Part shown: piece by piece, positions 7,466-15,856 of the stretch | Layout: each line of letters begins with the position of its first letter | Numbering within the stretch: the stretch's first letter is position 1 | DNA from: Trinickia fusca | Lineage (GTDB): Bacteria > Pseudomonadota > Gammaproteobacteria > Burkholderiales > Burkholderiaceae | Length of the DNA: 64,000 bases | Assembly: GCF_003628145.1 (NCBI RefSeq) | Contig: NZ_RBZV01000012.1 | Location: forward strand, 62,001-126,000 | Reading direction: 5' to 3' | Program-made: the position numbers and the translations under genes | Notes under the pieces: generated by a model | What the model was told of the DNA's origin: nothing | Database searches by the model: none | What the model saw: the letters and a program-made list of their open reading frames with translations, nothing else

Positions 7466-7872
7466 TGATTCCTCATCAAAGTACCGATGGCGTCCTTCGT
7501 CGACGTGACGACGGCCAGCTTGACCTGCATATCGCACTCCAAGCCCGACGCTTCGAGCATCACCTGCGTCTGCGCGGCGAAGCTCTGCTGCATCGACATA
7601 TGCGGCATCGAATGCATCATGAACATCGCGTCGTTGCTGACCGCCCGCGTCATCACATCCTGGTCGTGCACGACCTTCGAGATCATCGTCTCGGTATCCA
7701 TGCCGTTGCTTTGCGGCGCCGCGGCACGGCCATGCTCGTAAAGCGCTTGAAACTTGTCGGCGAGCTGCTGCGTCTCGGGGGCGGACGCGGTCGAGTGTGC
7801 ACTCGTTCCCGTCCCCACCACCTCCTGTGCGAACATCTGTTGCAGATGCGCCGACATCCATGCTGAGTCCAT
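7462..7872 (-). CDS. hrpB2: Type III secretion inner-rod protein HrpB2 (SctI-like)
   Basis: A 136-residue protein starting at 7872, chosen because a strong GGGGGAGG lies eight bases upstream; an upstream in-frame start would add five residues. HrpB2 is the periplasmic inner-rod/early substrate of Hrp2 systems (about 130 residues). The C-terminal helical part ([20 protein letters not shown] and [19 protein letters not shown]) is the type expected for SctI proteins, which polymerise through the C-terminus. Second gene of the PIP-controlled leftward operon. Confidence 0.88.
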   Translation of the reverse strand: MDSAWMSAHLQQMFAQEVVGTGTSAHSTASAPETQQLADKFQALYEHGRAAAPQSNGMDTETMISKVVHDQDVMTRAVSNDAMFMMHSMPHMSMQQSFAAQTQVMLEASGLECDMQVKLAVVTSTKDAIGTLMRNQ

Positions 7873-7919
7873 ATGGACCTCCCCCAAACGCTAACGGCTC
7901 ATCGCGAGCCGCATACAGA

Positions 7920-8498
7920 TCAAAGACGCATGTACTGGCCGCCCATCAGCGACGGATCGATCATGCTGGGCACCGGCTGCGCCTGCGCCGCTTGTTCGGC
8001 TTCGTGGCTTTGGCGCTCGGCGACGAGCGTCTTCAGCGATTCGGGAAACTCGAATTCGCCGGTCGCCTTGGCCTTTTCGATCGCACGATTGAGTTCGTTG
8101 CGAGCGACGACGGTGCGCAAGAGGCGAACCGCATCGTCCGAGGTCTCGCTCTGCATCATTTGATTCGCTTCGACTTGCCAGTCGCCGTCGCCGTTTTCGC
8201 TCATGCAGTAGATCTGCATCGCACGGCTGTTCGGCAGGCAATGACCCTTGTCGGCGAGCTCGCGGAACACCTGCGCGGCGCCGATAAAGTCGCCTCGCAC
8301 GATCTGCAGGCGAGCGCCGATCATCTCGAATTCCGGCGCCGGTTCGCAGAGCAGACGCACTGCCCCGATCAGTTGCTCGATGTCGTCGACGGCGATACGG
8401 CTACGCGGAAACTTGTCGATCAACGCCAGGTTGATGATTTCGACGAGACCGCGCAGGATTTCATCGCCGCACTTCAGATAGTCTTTCAATTCGCTCAT
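7920..8498 (-). CDS. hrpB1: Type III secretion protein HrpB1/HrpK
   Basis: A 192-residue HrpB1/HrpK-family protein, reported as a periplasmic peptidoglycan-interacting T3SS protein in Xanthomonas. It is TPR-like in composition ([39 protein letters not shown]). The start [11 protein letters not shown] at 8498 is preceded by GGGGGAA. It is first in the leftward operon, 46 bases downstream of the -10 element of a perfect PIP box. Confidence 0.92.
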   Translation of the reverse strand: MSELKDYLKCGDEILRGLVEIINLALIDKFPRSRIAVDDIEQLIGAVRLLCEPAPEFEMIGARLQIVRGDFIGAAQVFRELADKGHCLPNSRAMQIYCMSENGDGDWQVEANQMMQSETSDDAVRLLRTVVARNELNRAIEKAKATGEFEFPESLKTLVAERQSHEAEQAAQAQPVPSMIDPSLMGGQYMRL

Positions 8499-8543
8499 GT
8501 CGGTTCCCCCAAGAGGCGTGACCGCACATCGGGCCACATCGCC

Positions 8544-8605
8544 AAGTTAGCAAGATCGGCGAGGAAGACACGCAGACGATGCGAAGTTAGTGGCGCGTTT
8601 GCGAA
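8544..8605 (-). promoter_or_regulatory. PIP/hrpII box and -10 of the hrpB1-hrcT operon
   Basis: On the minus strand, TTCGC (8605-8601), 15 bases, TTCGC (8585-8581): a perfect plant-inducible-promoter box, the binding site of HrpX/HrpB. Exactly 31 bases further is TAACTT (8549-8544), fitting the YANNNT -10. Predicted leader to hrpB1 is roughly 40 bases. Confidence 0.9.
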
Positions 8606-8658
8606 ATCGGCGCCGCGCCGCACTCGGCTGCCCATCCCCCTACGCGCGCGCCCGTGCT

Positions 8659-8720
8659 TTCGGATTCCTTCCGCTTGCTTCGCATCGCGGCCCCAGCCCA
8701 TCGAGCCGCACCGCTATCGT
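8659..8720 (+). promoter_or_regulatory. PIP/hrpII box and -10 of the hrcU operon
   Basis: TTCGG (8659-8663), 15 bases, TTCGC (8679-8683), then 31 bases to TATCGT (8715-8720), a match to YANNNT. It is divergent from and 53 bases away from the hrpB1 box. The expected transcription start is only a few bases before the hrcU ATG at 8731. Confidence 0.88.
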
Positions 8721-8730
8721 GCGTCGCATC

Positions 8731-9789
8731 ATGAGCGAGAAAACCGAACAACCCACCCAGCGCAAGCTGGATAAAGCACGCGAGAAAGGCCAGGTCGCCA
8801 AAAGCCCCGACCTGACCGAGACCGTCTGCATGCTCGGCGTCATCGGCACGCTGATGGCGGCCGATCATCTGCTGGCCGGCTCGATGCGCGATCTCGTCAC
8901 GCTGACGATGCAGTTCATTACGGGTGAGCACTCGATGCAGAACATGCTGCATACGTTGTATCACCTGCTCGGGACCGCGACGATGATGCTGCTCCCCGTC
9001 GCGCTGGCCGGTGCGCTCGCCGCCGCAGTCGGCACGGCCGCGCAGACTGGCCTCGTCGTGACGTTCGACCCCATCATGCCGAAGTTCGAGACCGTGAACC
9101 CCGGCTCCGGGCTCAAGCGCATCTTCTCGATGAAATCGGTCATCGACGTCGCCAAGCGCCTGGTCAAGCTCGCCGTGCTTCTGCCCGTGATGTGGATCTC
9201 GATCGAGAACCTGCTTCCCCTGCTCTCGAACGCAGCCTATCAACCGCTGGGCCCGCTGATGGACGTGCTGTGGCACGCGCTGCTGAAGCTGCTGACGGTC
9301 GCGTTCGTCGCCTACCTCGTGATCGGCTTCGCCGACTACAAGATCCAGCACTGGTTGTTCATCCGGCAAAACCGCATGTCCAAGGATGAGATCAAGAAGG
9401 AGCACAAGCAGCAGGACGGCGATCCGCACATCAAGCGCGAACGCCGCAAGCGCGGACGGGAAATGATCAACAAGGGGCCGGACAAGCCGGCCGTCGGCGG
9501 CGCGAACGTCGTCGTCACGAACCCCACGCACTACGCCGTCGCGATCCGCTATCGGCCCGGGGAAGACTCGCTGCCCGTGGTCGTTGCCAAGGGTGTAGAT
9601 GCCGAGGCTGCGCTCGTGCGCCGCTATGCCTCGGAAGCCGGCGTGCCCGTCGTGGCGAATCCGCCGGTCGCACGCGCGCTTTACCGCATCGAGCACGATG
9701 CGCAGATTCCCGAAGCGATGTTCGAAGTCGTGGCCGCGATCCTGCGCTGGGTAGACAGCGTCGGCGCACCACGCACTCAAGGAGGTTGA
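8731..9789 (+). CDS. hrcU: Type III secretion export switch protein SctU (HrcU)
   Basis: A 352-residue SctU/HrcU/FlhB-family protein. It begins MSEKTEQPTQRKLDKAREKG, the standard N-terminus, so the start at 8731 is preferred over longer frames. Four transmembrane helices lie within residues 30-205, and the cytoplasmic domain carries the self-cleavage motif NPTH at 264-267 (cleaved between Asn and Pro), which switches substrate specificity with HpaP. hrcV follows after 4 bases with an AAGGAGG site overlapping the end. Confidence 0.97.
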   Translation: MSEKTEQPTQRKLDKAREKGQVAKSPDLTETVCMLGVIGTLMAADHLLAGSMRDLVTLTMQFITGEHSMQNMLHTLYHLLGTATMMLLPVALAGALAAAVGTAAQTGLVVTFDPIMPKFETVNPGSGLKRIFSMKSVIDVAKRLVKLAVLLPVMWISIENLLPLLSNAAYQPLGPLMDVLWHALLKLLTVAFVAYLVIGFADYKIQHWLFIRQNRMSKDEIKKEHKQQDGDPHIKRERRKRGREMINKGPDKPAVGGANVVVTNPTHYAVAIRYRPGEDSLPVVVAKGVDAEAALVRRYASEAGVPVVANPPVARALYRIEHDAQIPEAMFEVVAAILRWVDSVGAPRTQGG

Positions 9790-9793
9790 AACC

Positions 9794-11851
9794 ATGTTCA
9801 AGTCGATTCGCATGCCGGGAGCGGGCGAAGTCGGTATCGCGGTACTAGTCTGCGCGATCGTCTCGCTGATGATCCTGCCTCTGCCGCCCGAAATCATCGA
9901 TGTGCTGCTCGCGCTGAACATCACGTTGAGCGTGACGTTGCTGATGGTGTCCATGTACGCCGGCAGCATCGTGTCGCTGTCGGCGTTTCCGTCGATGCTG
10001 CTGTTTACGACCCTGTATCGGCTCTCGCTGAACATCGCGTCGACGAAGTCGATTCTGCTGCATGCCGATGCCGGGAACATCATCGAAAGTTTCGGCGAGC
10101 TCGTCGTTGGCGGCAATCTAGTCGTCGGCCTCGTCGTGTTCATCATCATCTCGACCGTGCAGTTCATCGTGATCGCGAAGGGCTCCGAACGCGTGGCCGA
10201 AGTCGGCGCGCGCTTCACGCTCGATGCGATGCCGGGCAAGCAGATGAGTATCGATGCAGAGCTGCGCGCGAACGCGCTGTCTGCCGAAGACGCACGCAAA
10301 AAGCGCTTGCAGCTCGCGATGGAAAGCCAGCTGCACGGCGGCATGGACGGCGCGATGAAGTTCGTCAAGGGCGATGCGATCGCGGGCCTGATCATCACGC
10401 TGATCAACATCCTCGGCGGCATCGCGGTAGGGGTCGCGTATCACGGCATGACGGCCGGCGACGCGGCGAACCGCTTTTCGATTCTCTCGATCGGCGATGC
10501 GATGGTGTCGCAGATCCCGTCGCTGTTCATCTCCGTGGCGGCCGGTGTCATCACCACGCGCGTCGAGGACGGCAACGACCACGGCGAGCGTTCGCTCGGC
10601 ACCGACATGTTCGGCCAGCTCTTTCGCAGCGCGCGGCCGCTATTCTTCTCGGCGGTACTGCTGCTCGGCTTCGCAGCGGTACCCGGCTTTCCTGCACCTC
10701 TGTTCGCGCTGCTCTCGGGCGTCCTCGCATTCACCGGCTACCGGCTGACGAAGACGGACACGCGACGCCATCGCGGGCCCGTCAAAGGGCAAGCGGTCGG
10801 CGCGTTCCAGCGTGCGGGCGCCAAGGGCGACGCACCGTCGATCCTGCCGCGCGCGCCGCAATTCACGGCGCCCGTCGGCGTGCGCGTGGCCTCCGATCTG
10901 ATCGCCCGGCTGTCGACTCCGCAACTCGACAAGGCTTTCGATGCCGAGCGCTCGAGCTTGCAGGACGAGTTAGGGCTGCCGTTTCCGGGCATCACGATGT
11001 GGGCATTCGAAGCACTGCCGGCCTCGAACTACGAAATCCTGATTCACGATGTGCCGGCCGCGCGCGCCGAGCTGCCGCAAGGCAAGGTCATGCTGCCCGA
11101 TGCGGCGCAGGATCAAGCGCTGGCGAACCAGTGTGAAGTGCACGGCGCGGCAGGCGGACTCGCGCAAACGCATTGGATCAACGAGAAAGCCGTGCCGGCG
11201 AATACGACCGCATGGCGTGCCGAGCAGGTCATCGCGCGCGAAGCGATCGGCCTGATGCGGATGCGCGCGCATCAGTTCCTGGGGATTCAGGAAGCGCAGT
11301 GGCTGCTCGATCAGCTCAACGCCGAATACCCGGGTCTCGTCGCCGAAGTCACGAAAGCCCTGCCGCTGCAAAAGATCGCCGACGTGTTGCGGCGCCTGCT
11401 CGAAGAGCAGGTTTCCGTGCGCAACGTGCGCGGCATCATGGAAAGTCTCGTCGTCTGGGGGCCGAAGGAGAAGGACATGCTGCTGCTGGCCGAATACGTG
11501 CGTGGCGATCTCGCACATTACCTCGCCCATCGCGCGGCAGGCGGCTCACGTACGCTATCGGCCGTCGTGCTCGACATGCCGGTCGAGCAGCACATCCGGC
11601 AATCGATCCGGCAGACACCGACCGGCAATTTCCTCGCGCTGCCGCCCGATCAGATCAAGTACTTCGTCGACAGCATCGCCGCGCATGCGGGTAATGACGC
11701 TCGAACAGGGCTCGCCGTCGTCACGTCGATGGACATTCGGCGCTACGTGCGGCGCATGATCGAAAGTCGGCTCACGTGGCTGCCTGTCTACTCGTATCAA
11801 GAGCTCGGCGGTCACGTCGAGTTGCAGCCGCTTGGCCGGGTGACGATGTGA
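9794..11851 (+). CDS. hrcV: Type III secretion export gate SctV (HrcV)
   Basis: A 685-residue SctV/HrcV/FlhA-family protein forming the nonameric export gate. About eight transmembrane helices occupy the first 320 residues (ILPLPPEIIDVLLALNITLS, AFPSMLLFTTLYRLSLNIAS), with the FHIPEP-like stretch VGARFTLDAMPGKQMSIDAE around 135-155. The C-terminal half is the cytoplasmic ring domain (LLDQLNAEYPGLVAEVTKAL, LPVYSYQELGGHVELQPLG). Strong AAGGAGG ribosome-binding site at about 9779-9785. Confidence 0.97.
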   Translation: MFKSIRMPGAGEVGIAVLVCAIVSLMILPLPPEIIDVLLALNITLSVTLLMVSMYAGSIVSLSAFPSMLLFTTLYRLSLNIASTKSILLHADAGNIIESFGELVVGGNLVVGLVVFIIISTVQFIVIAKGSERVAEVGARFTLDAMPGKQMSIDAELRANALSAEDARKKRLQLAMESQLHGGMDGAMKFVKGDAIAGLIITLINILGGIAVGVAYHGMTAGDAANRFSILSIGDAMVSQIPSLFISVAAGVITTRVEDGNDHGERSLGTDMFGQLFRSARPLFFSAVLLLGFAAVPGFPAPLFALLSGVLAFTGYRLTKTDTRRHRGPVKGQAVGAFQRAGAKGDAPSILPRAPQFTAPVGVRVASDLIARLSTPQLDKAFDAERSSLQDELGLPFPGITMWAFEALPASNYEILIHDVPAARAELPQGKVMLPDAAQDQALANQCEVHGAAGGLAQTHWINEKAVPANTTAWRAEQVIAREAIGLMRMRAHQFLGIQEAQWLLDQLNAEYPGLVAEVTKALPLQKIADVLRRLLEEQVSVRNVRGIMESLVVWGPKEKDMLLLAEYVRGDLAHYLAHRAAGGSRTLSAVVLDMPVEQHIRQSIRQTPTGNFLALPPDQIKYFVDSIAAHAGNDARTGLAVVTSMDIRRYVRRMIESRLTWLPVYSYQELGGHVELQPLGRVTM

Positions 11852-11876
11852 TCGAGCACAGCCAGCGCAGCGCACG

Positions 11877-12590
11877 ATGAGCATGCTTCGTCCTTACGCG
11901 GTGCACGTCCTCGTCGACGATGACGACGCGCCGGCGTTGGAGCCCGCCAACGTATCGCGTCGTCGCGACGACTACGAGCGGCTGCTGGAACGCGGGCGCC
12001 AGGCACGCCGATCGCCGACACGTGCCGGCATAACCGACCACAGCGCCGGGCACCCCGCAACGGACGATGCGCAGGAGGCGCATCAGCCGGCTTATGCGCA
12101 CGACACCCCACACGCCCCTGCACCACCGGAAGCCGAGCTCGAATCAAGACCTATCGGCGAGACGGCAGCGCATACGCGCGGCGGCACACAGGCCGAAACC
12201 GCTCCCGCCTCTGCGCAGGAATCCGTCGAGACGCTTGCGCAACAGCTGCAACGCCACGAAACGCCCTACCTCGATGTACTCGCCAACGAGCAGCAGCAAC
12301 TGCTCATGCTGGTCGACTACCTCGCGAATCGCGTCGCCGATTTCTGCACCGATCCGGCCGTCCTCGCACAAGGACACTGGGAAATTCGTCTTGCACTGGA
12401 CCCAAAGATTCTGCCCGGCTGCACGCTCGCGATGACGCTTTCGTATTTCGATTTGACGCTTCGGTTCGAGGCCGAACAAATCAGGTCCAAGCAACTAGTC
12501 TTGCATCACGGCGACGTATTGAAACAGCGACTCGAAGTGCTCCTCGCGCAGCACAACGTGCCCCGCACAGTCGAGATCGTCGTCTTATGA
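11877..12590 (+). CDS. hpaP: Type III secretion substrate-specificity switch protein HpaP (SctP-like)
   Basis: A 237-residue protein in the position of hpaP/hrpC3, between hrcV and hrcQ. The first 140 residues are low-complexity, Arg/Ala/Pro-rich and likely disordered; the C-terminal domain (VDYLANRVADFCTDPAVLAQ, WEIRLALDPKILPGCTLAMT, FDLTLRFEAEQ) resembles the SctP/FliK T3S4 domain that contacts SctU. Identification depends on the C-terminal domain and synteny. A PIP box lies inside this gene (12440-12464) and probably drives hrcQ. Confidence 0.85.
   Translation: MSMLRPYAVHVLVDDDDAPALEPANVSRRRDDYERLLERGRQARRSPTRAGITDHSAGHPATDDAQEAHQPAYAHDTPHAPAPPEAELESRPIGETAAHTRGGTQAETAPASAQESVETLAQQLQRHETPYLDVLANEQQQLLMLVDYLANRVADFCTDPAVLAQGHWEIRLALDPKILPGCTLAMTLSYFDLTLRFEAEQIRSKQLVLHHGDVLKQRLEVLLAQHNVPRTVEIVVL
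12440..12501 (+). promoter_or_regulatory. Intragenic PIP/hrpII box and -10, probably for hrcQ-hrcR-hrcS-hpaA
   Basis: TTCGT (12440-12444), 15 bases, TTCGG (12460-12464), then 31 bases to TAGTCT (12496-12501), a YANNNT match. It lies within hpaP, about 150 bases before the hrcQ start, the operon boundary known in Xanthomonas (hrpC/hrpD). Confidence 0.75.
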
Positions 12591-12656
12591 CTGGTGCCTT
12601 AGGGCTAAGCAACGCACCGTCACCGCCGTACCCGATTCATCGACAACAAGGGAAGC

Positions 12657-13826
12657 ATGGAACTTACGTCACCGACTCCTGCGGCCGCCGCAACGCGCGG
12701 CCCGATCGTGCGGGGCGCGGCCGCGCTGGCGACTTTGCCCGCGATCGAACCTCGCACTGCGCGCCTCGCGCGGCTCGTCGCCGATGAACGCATCGCCGCC
12801 TGGCTTCAGATCAAGCTCGGCATCAATGCGCTGTCCGTCGAGGCCGGCGAGCGCACACGCTTCGCCGACCCAGGCTGGATCGACTTGAGTCACGGCTTTG
12901 CGCACGCCTCGGTCGCGATCGATCTGGCACATTACCCGGCGCTGGCCAGCGTGGCGGTCGATACGGCCAGCCGCGACGCCATGCCGACCGGCGTTGCCCA
13001 GAACGCGGTCGAGCCGATGCGCGACGGCGACACCGCCCTGCGCAATGCGGTAGCCGCCATTCTGCTCGCCCCGCTCGTCGAGCATTGCGCGACGCTGGGC
13101 CTCGCGGACATACGCGTGCTCGGCGTGCGCCGCGCGCGGGTGCCGGCCGATCCGCGCACCGCCTTCGCGGTGGCATTCCGCCACGGCCAGCGCCACATCG
13201 AATGTCTGCTGGGCAGGCTCGACGACGGTTGCGTCGAGGCACTCTCGGCCTGTGTCGCACGTCAGCAAATTCCGTATGCGCGCCATGTCAGCACGATCAG
13301 CGTGCCGGGGCGCCTGCTCGCCGGCACCCGCACCTATCGCATCGACGCGCTGCGCTCGCTGCGCCCCGGCGACGTGCTGCTGCGCGCCGTCGACGCAGGT
13401 CTTGCGGCCTGCATGGACGCTTCATCGCAGCCTGCCGATCTACGCGCGATATGGGGCATTCCCGGCGCGTTCCAGCTCGCCGCCGATGTACGCATCGAAG
13501 GATGCACGATGACTTTTCAGGGAACTCCGACCATGACCTACGAAACCGAAGACCACGAAACACCTGTCAACAGCGAAGAGCCGCTCGACATCGGCGAATT
13601 GAACCTGCCCGTGAAGTTCGAACTGGACACGGTGCCGATGCCCGTCGTGCAGCTCTCTGCACTGCGCGCAGGCTATGTGGTCGAGTTGCCTGTACCCGTG
13701 GCCGATGCGCGCATCCGGCTCACGTCGTACGGCCAGACGATCGGCCTGGGGGAGCTCGTGACGGTAGGCGAACAGCTCGGTGTACGCATTGTTCAGATGT
13801 CGCACGGCAATGTTTCAGTTCAATGA
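12657..13826 (+). CDS. hrcQ: Type III secretion C-ring protein SctQ (HrcQ), with probable internal SctQ-C start
   Basis: A 389-residue SctQ/HrcQ/FliN-FliM-type sorting-platform protein. The C-terminal SpoA domain (EPLDIGELNLPVKFEL, GYVVELPVPVADARIRL, GQTIGLGELVTVGEQLGVRI) is clear from about 300 to 389. The N-terminal part is divergent, as usual. The start at 12657 has AAGGGAAGC just upstream. An in-frame ATG at 13509 with its own AAGGA would give a 105-residue SctQ-C product. The 3' end overlaps hrcR by 17 bases. Confidence 0.93.
   Translation: MELTSPTPAAAATRGPIVRGAAALATLPAIEPRTARLARLVADERIAAWLQIKLGINALSVEAGERTRFADPGWIDLSHGFAHASVAIDLAHYPALASVAVDTASRDAMPTGVAQNAVEPMRDGDTALRNAVAAILLAPLVEHCATLGLADIRVLGVRRARVPADPRTAFAVAFRHGQRHIECLLGRLDDGCVEALSACVARQQIPYARHVSTISVPGRLLAGTRTYRIDALRSLRPGDVLLRAVDAGLAACMDASSQPADLRAIWGIPGAFQLAADVRIEGCTMTFQGTPTMTYETEDHETPVNSEEPLDIGELNLPVKFELDTVPMPVVQLSALRAGYVVELPVPVADARIRLTSYGQTIGLGELVTVGEQLGVRIVQMSHGNVSVQ
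13498..13511 (+). promoter_or_regulatory. Internal ribosome-binding site and start for a separate SctQ-C polypeptide
   Basis: AAGGA (13498-13502) is six bases from an in-frame ATG (13509), which opens MTFQGTPTMTYETE just before the C-terminal SpoA domain and ends at 13826. Yersinia YscQ and Salmonella SpaO make such a C-terminal product from internal starts. Confidence 0.6.
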
Positions 13827-14460
13827 CTTCACGGGCCTGCTCATCGCCGTGCTGGCGATGAGCATGCTGCCCTTCATCGCAATGGTGGTGACGTCGTTCG
13901 CCAAGATCAGCGTCGTCCTGAGCCTGCTGCGCAATGCGCTGGGCGTGCAGCAGGTGCCGCCCAACATGGTCCTGAACGGCATCGCGATCCTCGTGTCGAT
14001 CTACGTCATGGCGCCCGTCGGCATGGAGGCAATGGCGAACATGCAGAACCGGCCGATGCCGACCGAAACGTCGCAGGTCATGATCAGCGCGTTCGGCGCG
14101 GCCAAGGAGCCGTTCCGGCAGTTCCTGATCAAGCACACGCACGACCGCGAGAAACGCTTCTTCCTGCGCTCGGCGTCGGTGGTATGGCCCAAGCAGATGG
14201 CCGCCCAGCTCAAGGAGAACGACCTCATCGTGCTCGCGCCGGCGTTCACGCTGACCGAGATGACCGACGCGTTCAAGATCGGCTTCCTGCTGTATATCGC
14301 GTTCATCGTCGTCGACCTCGTGATCGCGAACGTCCTGATGGCGATGGGCCTGAACCAGGTGCAGCCGACCAACGTGGCGATCCCGTTCAAGCTGCTGCTG
14401 TTCGTCGTCATGGACGGCTGGTCCACACTGCTACATGGGCTCGTATTGACGTATCGATAG
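13810..14460 (+). CDS. hrcR: Type III secretion export-gate protein SctR (HrcR)
   Basis: A 216-residue SctR/HrcR/FliP-family membrane protein. The start at 13810 (MFQFNDFTGLLIAVLAMSML) gives the usual length; an upstream in-frame start would add ten residues. Family hallmarks: MVVTSFAKISVVLSLLRNAL, GVQQVPPNMVLNGIAILVS, LTEMTDAFKIGFLLYIAFIV and the ending AMGLNQVQPTNVAIPFKLLL. It overlaps the end of hrcQ by 17 bases, suggesting coupled translation, and hrcS follows after 41 bases. Confidence 0.97.
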   Translation: MFQFNDFTGLLIAVLAMSMLPFIAMVVTSFAKISVVLSLLRNALGVQQVPPNMVLNGIAILVSIYVMAPVGMEAMANMQNRPMPTETSQVMISAFGAAKEPFRQFLIKHTHDREKRFFLRSASVVWPKQMAAQLKENDLIVLAPAFTLTEMTDAFKIGFLLYIAFIVVDLVIANVLMAMGLNQVQPTNVAIPFKLLLFVVMDGWSTLLHGLVLTYR

Positions 14461-14501
14461 ACGGGCGCCGCAGTATTCGCCCCGATGAGGAAAAGCTTGC
14501 T

Positions 14502-14765
14502 ATGGAAGTCGAAAATCTGATCCGCCTCGCGATGCAGGCGATGATGCTGTGCCTGTACGTCTCGCTGCCGATCGTGCTGATCGCCGCGATCACCGGGCTT
14601 CTGATCTCGTTCATTCAGGCGATCACGTCGCTGCAGGACCAGACGATCTCCTACGCGATCAAGCTTGTCGTGTCGGTCGCCGCGATCGCGATGCTCGCGC
14701 CGTGGGGCGGCTCGGCGATCCTGCATTTTGCCAATGAGCTCGTGCAATTGGCGGTGCCGTCATGA
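14502..14765 (+). CDS. hrcS: Type III secretion export-gate protein SctS (HrcS)
   Basis: An 87-residue SctS/HrcS/FliQ-family protein with two transmembrane helices (AMMLCLYVSLPIVLIAAITG and IKLVVSVAAIAMLAPWGGSA) and the conserved loop FIQAITSLQDQTISY. The start MEVENLIRLA is preceded by GAGGAAAAGC. Its stop overlaps the hpaA start by ATGA. Confidence 0.96.
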   Translation: MEVENLIRLAMQAMMLCLYVSLPIVLIAAITGLLISFIQAITSLQDQTISYAIKLVVSVAAIAMLAPWGGSAILHFANELVQLAVPS

Positions 14766-15856
14766 GCGATATCCGCTACGACAGCTTCGCTCAGAGCGAC
14801 GGCAGCATCGGCGAAGAGCACGAAACCGAGGCCGCGAACGAGCAGCAGAAACAGCAGCAGGTCCAGCAACAGACACAAGCGCAGCACGCCTCGACCGACG
14901 CTACGCGGATGAAGCGTCAGCAGATGCTGCGTATGCGTCAGGCTGCGGCACGCCGGCGTGCCGGCTTGCAGTTGAGCGCACGGTTCGCGGCAGCACGTGC
15001 CGCCGCCGAGCGCACGCGCGGCTCGCGCGCGCAAAAGCTGCTGAGCCATCTCAAGCCACGCAAGGAGGCCGCGCACGGCGAAGGCAAGGCGCACGGCCAG
15101 GGGCAGCCGCACGAGGCGCATTATGGGCAGCACGCGCATGGGCATCAGCATGTCCATGCGCATGCTCACGGTTCACAAGACCCGAATGTGCCGCAACACG
15201 GTATTCAACGTCTCGATCGCGACGGCAATCAGAACGGCGGACGTCAGCAACAACAGCAACAGGAAGACGAGCGCCCACCCGTCGTCAAGGTGAAGGTCAG
15301 CAATCGTATTTCGCCATCGGCCATTCGCAGCGACATGCGCCAGATCGCCAATTCGCTGGTGGACGAACCGTTGAAGCTCGAGACCGAGACCCGTCTTGCA
15401 TGGACACGGCGCTGCGTCGATTTCGGCTCAGGACTCGCGCATGACCCATCGACGAAGGTCACGTCCGAAGTACTGGGCAGTTCGCTCGACTTGATCGGCG
15501 CGCGTGCCCGCCACCCGATATTGCGCGATGCCACACGGCAAACGGGCCTGCTCGGGGTCAAGCATCAGTTGCAGAGCGTGCTCGATGAGCCTGGTCAGCC
15601 GCGCACGTCGCACGGCTCGTTGTCGGAGCGACAGCAAGACCTGAACGTACTACGCCCGCTGCTCGTGCTGAGCTTCGAGCACCCGTCGACGCCGCGGCAA
15701 CTCCCGCACAAAGCGAATCGTCTCAAGACGCTTCTGCTGACGGTTGGGCCGCGCGGCGCGCAGCCCCCCAAGGCTACGCTGTCCGGCAAAACCGAACCGG
15801 CAATGAAGACGACGCCGCGCGACAAGGAACATGACGACGCTTCGCAAAACCATTGA
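14762..15856 (+). CDS. hpaA: Type III secretion control/secreted protein HpaA, His- and Gln-rich
   Basis: A 364-residue protein directly after hrcS, the position of hpaA, a secreted regulator that binds the HpaB chaperone in Xanthomonas. Residues 27-42 are Gln-rich (EQQKQQQVQQQ), 47-100 are Arg-rich and resemble a nuclear-targeting patch, and about 103-145 are very His-rich (GQHAHGHQHVHAHAHG). The C-terminal half (VVKVKVSNRISPSAIRSDM, ETRLAWTRRCVDFGSGLA) fits the HpaA family. It is longer than the roughly 275 residues of Xanthomonas HpaA because of the insertions. The 3' end overlaps a PIP box that drives sctD. Confidence 0.78.
   Translation: MSDIRYDSFAQSDGSIGEEHETEAANEQQKQQQVQQQTQAQHASTDATRMKRQQMLRMRQAAARRRAGLQLSARFAAARAAAERTRGSRAQKLLSHLKPRKEAAHGEGKAHGQGQPHEAHYGQHAHGHQHVHAHAHGSQDPNVPQHGIQRLDRDGNQNGGRQQQQQQEDERPPVVKVKVSNRISPSAIRSDMRQIANSLVDEPLKLETETRLAWTRRCVDFGSGLAHDPSTKVTSEVLGSSLDLIGARARHPILRDATRQTGLLGVKHQLQSVLDEPGQPRTSHGSLSERQQDLNVLRPLLVLSFEHPSTPRQLPHKANRLKTLLLTVGPRGAQPPKATLSGKTEPAMKTTPRDKEHDDASQNH

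Noticed and set aside
2225-8537. Long plus-strand open frames opposite the leftward hrp genes (for example 3750-5408, 5591-7315)
   Set aside because: They mirror hrcN, sctL and hrcJ in antisense, have Arg/His-rich shadow composition typical of high-GC DNA, and lack ribosome-binding sites; the minus-strand genes match known families.
8587-10422. 611-codon minus-strand frame opposite hrcU/hrcV
   Set aside because: Antisense to two unmistakable T3SS genes; composition is Arg/Ser/Asp-skewed.
14461-14501. Near-PIP sequence TTCGC-N15-CTTGC ahead of hrcS
   Set aside because: Second half-site is wrong by two bases and the gene is within a tight operon.
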